NCBI RefSeq assembly: GCF_001061665.1 | Contig: NZ_JVSP01000004.1 | Span: 22,607-86,606, forward strand | Direction of reading: 5' to 3' | Length of the DNA stretch: 64,000 bases | DNA from: Rothia mucilaginosa | Lineage (GTDB): Bacteria; Actinomycetota; Actinomycetes; Actinomycetales; Micrococcaceae | Shown here: piece by piece, positions 58,074 to 64,000 of the stretch | How positions within the stretch are numbered: position 1 is the stretch's first letter | Layout: each line of letters starts with the position of its first letter | Position numbers and translations under genes: made by a program | The notes under the pieces: model-generated | The model's input: only the letters and a program-made list of their open reading frames with translations | Told to the model about the DNA's origin: nothing | The model's database searches: none

Positions 58074-61000
58074 CTAGTCGTCCTTGCCCAGGCGCTTAAT
58101 GTCGGCGGCGGCCACACCGATGCCGAGCATCGTCGGAGCCGAAGCCTCCTCGATGGCCGGGGCCACATCCGCCACGGATGCGGAAGCCACCACGGAACCG
58201 TGAGCGCTCTCGGCGGTATCGACGGTCACGACCTTCGAACCCGCGCCGGCGCTCGAAGCGGCACGGCGGGTGCGGCGCTTACGCGGGGCCGGAGCGGACG
58301 ACACAACCGTTGCGGGCTGGGCCGGCTTCTGCTCCGCCTTCTCCTGCTGCGGCGCGGCGGGCTCAGCCGAGGGGGCGCCAATCACGCCGGTCACAACCGG
58401 GCGGGTACCCTGCTCGCGCTGACCGTTCTGCTCGGCCGACTCGGCGGCGCGGCGTGCGCGGCGACGCGATGCGCGGGGAGTCTCGCGGACATCCTCGATG
58501 CGCAGGTCCTCACGCTCAGCGCGCTTCGACTCGGCCTTCTTCGACTCGGAACGCTCGGCGCGCTCCGCACGCTCGGAACGACGCTTGGAGGAACGCTCCT
58601 CGCGATCCGGGCGGGAAGATTCACCCTCGGGGCGAGCGATGCGGCCGGCCTTCTGCGAGGCACGGGCCTTCGCCTCACCCGCGCGAATCGCCTCAAAACG
58701 ATCCGAGGAGCGGCTGAATCGCGGATCCAGCTCGGGATCAACGTGGTGATCCAGCACGCCGGCATCCGAACCCTCCACCGCTGCAATTGCGGTATCGTCC
58801 AGCTCACGACGCTTCTCGGAGCGGTTCTTACGGGAGCGGCCCGAGCGGGACTTCTTCTCCTCGCGCTGAGGCTGTTCCTCGTCCTTCTCCTTGGCGGCCG
58901 CTTCCTCTTCCACGCGGTCGAAGGCGCTGGCCAGCTGCTCCAGGGAGAAGCCGCCCTGCTCGCCAACCCACTGGCCGTCGGTCACATCGGCGACCTTCTG
59001 CTCGCGTTCGGCGACCTCGGCGTGGGCCTGCTCGCTCGCCTCGGCGATACCCTGAATCTCCTGCTCCAGCGAGAGCTCAGCGGTCTCGGCGCGGCGCGAA
59101 CGCTTGCGGCGCTTACGCTTCTTGCGGGTCGAGGTGGTCTCCTCCGAACCGCTCTCGTTCTGGACGGAGGCGGCTGCCACGGCAGCCATCGCGTTACGGC
59201 GCTCGGCCTTCTTCGACTCCAGGGCGTCCTGCTTCTGCTGGTCGCGTGAATCCTCGCGGGAGGCCGAACGGGCACGCTTGCGCTCGTTACGGTCGTGGCG
59301 GTGAATAAAGTCGGAGGCGCCACCGCTGCGGCCGCTCAGCGGCTGATCGTGAACGATCAGACCGCGGCCGGCGCAGTGCTCGCAGGGCTCCGAGAAGACC
59401 TCGAGCAGGCCGGTACCCAGGCGCTTGCGGGTCATCTGGACCAGACCCAGCGAGGTCACCTCGGTCACCTGGTGCTTGGTGCGGTCGCGGCCCAGGCACT
59501 CAATCAGTCGACGCAACACCAGGTCGCGGTTCGACTCGAGCACCATGTCGATGAAGTCAATCACGATGATGCCGCCGATATCGCGCAGACGCAGCTGACG
59601 CACGATCTCCTCGGCCGCCTCCAGGTTGTTCTTGGTGACGGTCTCTTCGAGGTTGCCGCCGCTACCGGTGAACTTACCGGTGTTCACGTCCACCACGGTC
59701 ATGGCCTCGGTGCGGTCAATCACGAGCGAGCCGCCCGAGGGCAGGTAGACCTTGCGATCCAGCGCCTTAGCCAGCTGCTCGTTGATGCGGTAGTGGTCGA
59801 AGAGGTCGTCCTCGCCGTCCCACTTCTGCAGGCGCGAAATCAGGTCGGGTGCCACATAGGTCACGTAGGCTTCGATGGAGTCCCAGGCGTCCTGACCCTG
59901 AACAATCATCGCGGTGAAGTCCTCGTTGAAGACGTCACGCACGGTCTTAATCATCAGGTCGGGCTCCTGGTAGAGCATCTCGGGAGCCAGCACCTTGCGG
60001 GAGTTGGCCTTCTCCTGGATCTCTTCCCACTGCGCGCGCAGGCGGTTAATGTCGTGGGTCAGCTCCTCTTCGGAGGCACCCTCGGCCGCGGTGCGCACAA
60101 TCACACCGGCACCCTCGGGCAGCTTGTCCTTCAGAATCTTCTTCAGGCGCGCACGCTCGGTGTCGGGCAGCTTGCGAGAAATACCGGTCATGGAACCGCC
60201 CGGCACGTACACCAGGAAGCGGCCCGGCAGGGAAACCTGGCTGGTCAGGCGAGCGCCCTTGTGACCAATCGGGTCCTTGGTGACCTGCACCAGCACCGAA
60301 TCGCCCGGCTTCAGGGCGTTCTCAATCTTGCGGGGCACGCCATCCAGGCCGGTGACGTCCCAGTTGACCTCGCCCGCGTAGAGCACGGCGTTACGGCCGC
60401 GTCCAATATCGACGAAGGCGGCCTCCATAGAGGGCAGCACGTTCTGCACCTTGCCCAGGTACACGTTGCCAATCAGGGAGTCCTGCTGGGTCTTCGACAC
60501 GAAGTGCTCGGCCAGCACGCCGTCCTCGAGCACACCAATCTGGATGCGGCCATCCTTCTGGCGAACCAGCATCTGACGGTCCACGGACTCGCGGCGAGCC
60601 AGGAACTCGGCCTCGGTCACGATGTGGCGGCGGCGGCCCAGGGAACGGGACTCGCGGCGACGCACGCGCTTGGCCTCCAGGCGGGTGGAGCCGCGCACAC
60701 CGGTCACGGTGTTGGATGCGTGGGAATCGGCCAGGCGCGGTGCACGCACCTTGGTGACGGTCTCAACGTCATCCTCAGCACCGCCCTCAATCTCGATGTC
60801 CTCGGTACCGCGGCGGCGGCGACGGCGACGGTGGCTGGTGACCTCTGCCTCCGCGGCGGCCTCCTCGCGGCGGCGCTCCATGCGGTCCTTGCGCTTCTGC
60901 TCTTCGGCGGCGGCGCGGCGGGCCTCACGCTCGAGCTTGGCGGCCACGGCGAGCTCGCTCAGTTCCTCGGGCTCGGGGGCCACGAACAGCGGCATCGCGC

Positions 61001-61820
61001 CCATGGGGGTGCGCGAGCGCAGCTCCTGCAGCTTTTCGCGCTGCAGGTCGCTCAGGGTCTTAACGGGTTCGGCGGGCTCCTCGGGTGCCTTCTCCTCGGG
61101 TGCCTTCTCCTCGGCGGCTTCTTCGACGGCGGCAACCTCGGCTTCGAGCACCTCGGCCACGCCATCGGTTGCGGAGGGCTCCGCGTCTGCGGAGCCGGCC
61201 TCGGCGTTCTCAGCCTGCTTCTCGGCGGCCTCCTCTGCCTCGGCCTCAACCTCGGCTTCCGCGGCGGCTTCGCCCTCAACAAATTCGGCTTCGGCGGTCT
61301 CTTCTGCAGCTTCTTCGGCCTTCTCCGCCGTGGTCGCCTTCTCGACCTTGGCGACCTCTTCGACCTTGGCGGTCTTCTCGACGGTCTCGACCTTGGTCAC
61401 CTTCTCGACCTTGGCGACCTCTTCGACCTTCGCCACGCGCTCCTGGGCGGCGGGAGCCTCCGCCGCCTCAGCCTCGGCGGGCTGCTTTTCAGCTGCCGCA
61501 AACAGGCTGCTCAGGGTCGAAGCAACCTCGGCCTCGGACACCGCGGGAGCGGCGGCCTTCGGCGCGGGGGCGTGCTTAGCCTTAGCGTTACGCAGATTGG
61601 TCAGGCCCGTGGCGATGGCTTCGTCCAGGGGAAGCTCGGGAGCCTTCTCCTTCTTCGGACGTCCCGGGCGACGGCGCTCGGCGGGAGCGGCCTGAGATTC
61701 GGAGCTCTGGCGAACATTCTTACGCAGAGTTTCACGGGTTTCTGCGGAGGCGTTCTTCTCCTCCGCGAGGGCGTTCAGCGCCTCAAAAACCCCAAGTTCG
61801 ACGTTCTTCTCGTCAGACAT
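58074..61820 (-). CDS. rne: Ribonuclease E/G family protein
   Basis: 1248 residues. The first ~430 are low-complexity, rich in Glu/Ala/Lys with VEKVAKVEEV-type repeats. The catalytic core follows: S1 domain (SLIGNVYLGKVQNVLPSMEAAFVDIGRGRNAVLYAGEV), RNase H-like and DNase I-like subdomains with VVDVNTGKFTG (Asp ~708) and IIVIDFIDMVLESNRD (Asp ~756), and the Zn-link CEHCAGRG near 812. The C-terminal ~400 residues are Arg/Glu-rich and disordered. This layout (core between two disordered arms) is typical of actinobacterial RNase E, which processes rRNA and turns over mRNA and scaffolds other enzymes. ATG with GAAAGAAG upstream. Confidence 0.96.
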   Translation of the reverse strand: MSDEKNVELGVFEALNALAEEKNASAETRETLRKNVRQSSESQAAPAERRRPGRPKKEKAPELPLDEAIATGLTNLRNAKAKHAPAPKAAAPAVSEAEVASTLSSLFAAAEKQPAEAEAAEAPAAQERVAKVEEVAKVEKVTKVETVEKTAKVEEVAKVEKATTAEKAEEAAEETAEAEFVEGEAAAEAEVEAEAEEAAEKQAENAEAGSADAEPSATDGVAEVLEAEVAAVEEAAEEKAPEEKAPEEPAEPVKTLSDLQREKLQELRSRTPMGAMPLFVAPEPEELSELAVAAKLEREARRAAAEEQKRKDRMERRREEAAAEAEVTSHRRRRRRRGTEDIEIEGGAEDDVETVTKVRAPRLADSHASNTVTGVRGSTRLEAKRVRRRESRSLGRRRHIVTEAEFLARRESVDRQMLVRQKDGRIQIGVLEDGVLAEHFVSKTQQDSLIGNVYLGKVQNVLPSMEAAFVDIGRGRNAVLYAGEVNWDVTGLDGVPRKIENALKPGDSVLVQVTKDPIGHKGARLTSQVSLPGRFLVYVPGGSMTGISRKLPDTERARLKKILKDKLPEGAGVIVRTAAEGASEEELTHDINRLRAQWEEIQEKANSRKVLAPEMLYQEPDLMIKTVRDVFNEDFTAMIVQGQDAWDSIEAYVTYVAPDLISRLQKWDGEDDLFDHYRINEQLAKALDRKVYLPSGGSLVIDRTEAMTVVDVNTGKFTGSGGNLEETVTKNNLEAAEEIVRQLRLRDIGGIIVIDFIDMVLESNRDLVLRRLIECLGRDRTKHQVTEVTSLGLVQMTRKRLGTGLLEVFSEPCEHCAGRGLIVHDQPLSGRSGGASDFIHRHDRNERKRARSASREDSRDQQKQDALESKKAERRNAMAAVAAASVQNESGSEETTSTRKKRKRRKRSRRAETAELSLEQEIQGIAEASEQAHAEVAEREQKVADVTDGQWVGEQGGFSLEQLASAFDRVEEEAAAKEKDEEQPQREEKKSRSGRSRKNRSEKRRELDDTAIAAVEGSDAGVLDHHVDPELDPRFSRSSDRFEAIRAGEAKARASQKAGRIARPEGESSRPDREERSSKRRSERAERAERSESKKAESKRAEREDLRIEDVRETPRASRRRARRAAESAEQNGQREQGTRPVVTGVIGAPSAEPAAPQQEKAEQKPAQPATVVSSAPAPRKRRTRRAASSAGAGSKVVTVDTAESAHGSVVASASVADVAPAIEEASAPTMLGIGVAAADIKRLGKDD

Positions 61821-62300
61821 TAATCTTCTTTCGTCATACCCCGCTCCGCATCGCGAGGATTTTTGACAGCGCGCATACAGCGCAAAGCCTAGTTGCCGTC
61901 ACCGCGGCTCAAGCCTCTCCCTGCGAGCGCGCATACGTGGGGCGCGGCCCGGGCGCTATCTCTTTCAGCGCCGTCATTCGTGGGGGCGAGCGGGCGGAAC
62001 GCAACGCGCACCGCAACGGTCACAGCCACCCCGCGATCGAGCACGGCCACGCCCTCCCTGGGCGTCCTGCCGGTCTTCGGGATTCTTCGCCGATGCGGTC
62101 CGGTCCGCGCGGTGCGACAGTCATGCTCCGCGGCTTACGGCCGGTGCTTACGGGTACTCTCCCTCGATGCGGTGGTGGGGATCTTCTGCGCGTGCGGGGC
62201 GCACAAGACACCGTCTTTCATTATACCCGTACGCGGCCCCCTCGAGGCTACCCGGGATGTGGGCTTAAGAGGCGGGCGGAAAACCCGGCGAAGCGCAAGA
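61821..62300. other. Long region upstream of rne
   Basis: About 480 GC-rich bases without a supported gene. A perfect TATAAT on the minus strand (62220–62225) could start an rne transcript with a leader of about 390 bases; its -35 match is poor. Confidence 0.4.
62220..62225 (-). promoter_or_regulatory. Candidate -10 element for rne
   Basis: TATAAT on the minus strand within GGGTATAATGA, 400 bases upstream of the rne start codon. The hexamer 17–18 bases further upstream does not match TTGACA. Confidence 0.35.
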
Positions 62301-62332
62301 AAGCCGGACGGCGCGCGTGCACCATCCGGCTT
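62301..62332 (-). terminator. Terminator of the 79-residue membrane-protein gene
   Basis: AAGCCGGA / TCCGGCTT with further G-C pairs; read leftwards it ends in TTTCTTG. Confidence 0.75.
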
Positions 62333-62424
62333 CGTTCAAAAATTTTGGAGACACCCGCGCGAAGCGGGGTGCGCATAGGGCGGAACTCCCCCGGTGACCC
62401 TGCGGGAATCGCCAAAGAGAGAGG

Positions 62425-62664
62425 TTAGTCCAGGCCCAGCTCGGCGTCGCGAGCCTCGCGTGCCTGCTGCGCCAGCTTCGGGTCGGTCGGAAGATACTCC
62501 GGGCCCGAACCGGTCGCAAAGGGAACCCCCAGGATAAAGACGAAGGGCGAGAGGACCAGCAGGATAACCCACAGCAGCGAAAAGTGACCGGCGGTCAGCA
62601 ACAGAAGGGCAATCAGGAAAATTACGGCGGCGCCACCCATCGTGGCCATTCCGGCAGTCTTCAC
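62425..62664 (-). CDS. Small two-helix membrane protein
   Basis: 79 residues from a GTG at 62664 with GAGGAGAACC upstream. Two hydrophobic helices, AAVIFLIALLLLTAGHFSLL and LLWVILLVLSPFVFILG, then a hydrophilic tail with LPTDPKLAQQAREARDAELGLD. A TATAAT -10 element lies at 62700–62705 on the same strand. Probably a real gene; the family is not recognised. It lies between rne and the IS3 element. Confidence 0.6.
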   Translation of the reverse strand: MKTAGMATMGGAAVIFLIALLLLTAGHFSLLWVILLVLSPFVFILGVPFATGSGPEYLPTDPKLAQQAREARDAELGLD

Positions 62665-62870
62665 GGTTCTCCTCAGTGGGCAAAGGAATGTACCCGTCCA
62701 TTATACGCACGAGGAACCGCACGTGCGGGGCCCCTCCCCTCGCAGAGGCTGAGGCGGGCGCGCATCCGCTCCGCCCTATTCGGTGCAGCGGGCGCAGTAA
62801 CAGGGTGCAGAAAAGCCCCGGCAGCCGGGTGAACTGCGCCCCGAAACTTGGACGCATTAAATAGTAACCA

Positions 62871-63731
62871 TTACACGGCTTCCAACAGGGCCTGAACCCG
62901 GTACTCAACCGGAGTCAGGCCCCTAAGCTTCACCTGACGTCTTACCGTATTCCAATGCGTAATATAGGCGTCAAGGTCAGCTTTGAAACTCTCGAAGGTT
63001 GGCCAGTCCTGCCCGCGAAAAAACTCGTCCTTCAGATGTCCAAAGACCTGCTCAGTGGCACCATTGTCGATGCAGTTACCTTTGCGTGACATGCTCTGGA
63101 TAAAACCATTATCAGCGAGCATACTGATGTAGGTCTCGTGCTGATACTGCCACCCCATATCCGAGTGCAAAATCGGCTTAGCTCCCTCGGGTTTGGCATC
63201 CATGAGTACCTGAAGCATCTCTTGCTGCTGGGCAAGATTAGGGCACATCGAGATCGAGTGGGCAACAATCTCTTTACTGGCAAAGTCGTAAACCGGAGCG
63301 AGATAGGCCTTACCGAAGGAAAGCTTGAACTCGGTGACGTCGGTACCCAACTTCTGCCAAGGACCAGTCGCCGTGAAATCGCGACCGATGACGTTCTCAA
63401 AACTTTGCCCCACCTCCCCCTTGTAGGAGTTGTACCTATGGTAGGCCCTCTCACGGCGTATACCGCAGCGCAGCCCCATCTGACGCATCATCTTCAAAAC
63501 CGTCTTATCAGCGATACGCACCCCTTCCTCAGCGCGCAGGCACATAGCTATCTGCCTGTGACCACACCCGTTGGGGGTACGCGAAAAGATCTGGGCGACC
63601 TTGGCACGTAGCTGTACTCTGGTTGGCTGCTGGGGGTGAGCCAGCGCGTAGTAGTAGCTCGACCTGGCAAGGCCAGCAGCTTCGAGGAGATCACGCACCG
63701 CGTGTCCCTGCCCTGAAAGCTCAGCGACCAC
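62871..63731 (-). CDS. IS3-family transposase, OrfB (DDE integrase domain)
   Basis: 286 residues in the separate frame, starting at a GTG that overlaps the orfA stop (TAGTG). HTH-21-like region with LARSSYYYALAHP, then the rve integrase core with catalytic Asp in LGTDVTEFKL, Asp in LHSDMGWQYQ and Glu in GATEQVFGHLKDEFF (the DDE triad). In the IS3 family the active transposase is usually an OrfAB fusion made by −1 frameshifting; the A7 run at 63782–63788 provides the site. It appears intact. Confidence 0.92.
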   Translation of the reverse strand: MVAELSGQGHAVRDLLEAAGLARSSYYYALAHPQQPTRVQLRAKVAQIFSRTPNGCGHRQIAMCLRAEEGVRIADKTVLKMMRQMGLRCGIRRERAYHRYNSYKGEVGQSFENVIGRDFTATGPWQKLGTDVTEFKLSFGKAYLAPVYDFASKEIVAHSISMCPNLAQQQEMLQVLMDAKPEGAKPILHSDMGWQYQHETYISMLADNGFIQSMSRKGNCIDNGATEQVFGHLKDEFFRGQDWPTFESFKADLDAYITHWNTVRRQVKLRGLTPVEYRVQALLEAV

Positions 63732-64000
63732 TAGGGCTTTGTCCCGGTTTGGGAGCGTCTGTGCGCCTTCAGGGCAATCGATTTTTTTAGGTACGCCACC
63801 TGCGCCTCAAGCTTGCGCACGCGCTCTTCGAGTTCCTCCTCACGCGTTGGCGGCACCGCCCGCACCGACCCCTTCGGCCTGCCCTTGGGCTTAGGTTTAA
63901 GCGCCTGCGCGCCGCCCTGCCGGTACAGCCTGCACCACTGCTTCAACGGTGTTACGCTTGCAATACCGAAACGCATCATCGCCTCAGGCTTACTCATCCC
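63731..64000 (-). CDS. IS3-family OrfA, HTH protein (start outside the window)
   Basis: At least 88 residues: helix-turn-helix region (PEAMMRFGIASVTPLKQWCRLYRQGGAQAL), a basic linker KPKPKGRPKGSV and a leucine-zipper-like helix LEERVRKLEAQVAYLKKSIAL. It binds the IS ends. The A7 slippery site TACCTAAAAAAATCG falls in this zipper; a −1 shift would continue as LKKIDCPEGAQTLPNRDK into OrfB. Confidence 0.88.
   Translation of the reverse strand, partial: GMSKPEAMMRFGIASVTPLKQWCRLYRQGGAQALKPKPKGRPKGSVRAVPPTREEELEERVRKLEAQVAYLKKSIALKAHRRSQTGTKP

Larger units (their letters stand above)
62830..64000 (-). mobile_element. IS3-family element (IS150-like), right part cut by the window end
   Basis: The left terminus reads TGAACTGCGCCCCGAAACTT…, resembling the IS150-group inverted repeat (TG-x-ACTGCxCCC…TTGGAC). 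Inside are orfB and orfA on the minus strand joined by an A7 slippery site. The other end and the target-site duplication lie outside the window. Confidence 0.9.

Noticed and set aside
59295..61823. 842-codon open frame opposite rne
   Set aside because: Shadow caused by the Glu/Ala/Arg-rich coding of rne; no domain is recognisable.

Overview
The window is high-GC Gram-positive (actinobacterial) chromosome. The order rne–rplU–rpmA–obgE–nadD–rsfS, a class Ib nrdHIEF operon, a MurT-like ligase, an SmtB-type ArsR regulator and Excalibur and deacetylase lipoproteins fit Micrococcaceae. My best guess is Rothia (an inference from gene content and style, not checked by any search).

Layout. 1–6 kb: start of a murT-like gene, DUF2797 protein, HIT hydrolase, secreted protein, K+ channel, lipoprotein. 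6.3–9.2 kb: a large FAD/Fe-S D-2-hydroxyacid dehydrogenase. 9.3–15.5 kb: an accessory island with two unknown genes, a GIY-YIG nuclease, a 51-residue membrane protein, a decayed second copy of the nuclease module, and a very AT-rich reverse-transcriptase-like gene of the Abi/DRT type. It abuts thrS. 15.5–36.5 kb: thrS, zinc-sensing ArsR, a large secreted protein, FAH hydrolase, lipoate ligase family protein, DASS transporter, GH1 glucosidase, GNAT protein, uvrA, MBL hydrolase, fhs, alcohol dehydrogenase. 36.7–38.6 kb: a second small accessory cassette (ImmA/IrrE-type protease plus two-helix membrane protein) abutting nrdF. 38.6–43.4 kb: nrdHIEF with its control region. 43.6–52.3 kb: App1-type phosphatase, two polysaccharide deacetylase lipoproteins, DsbA-like protein, Excalibur lipoprotein, glutaminase-STAS, CDF zinc exporter, tRNA-Ala(GGC). 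52.5–62.7 kb: rsfS, nadD, obgE, rpmA, rplU, rne. The window ends inside an IS3-family (IS150-like) element.

Main discovery. Two unrelated accessory cassettes sit directly downstream of a housekeeping gene, and each is bounded on its far side by a second copy of that gene's 3' end. For thrS, a 131-bp segment (terminator plus last 18 codons and stop) occurs at 11989–12119 and 15455–15585. For nrdF, the last ~46 codons occur at 36761–36900 and 38648–38793. Neither cassette has a recognisable integrase. Their cargo looks like host defence: an RT-like protein whose motif A and motif C aspartates appear replaced (E and R), and a metalloprotease/membrane-protein pair. The neighbouring nuclease module also exists as a deleted second copy and is bracketed by four copies of one terminator hairpin. 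This suggests a class of integrase-less cassettes exchanged at gene 3' ends or terminators.
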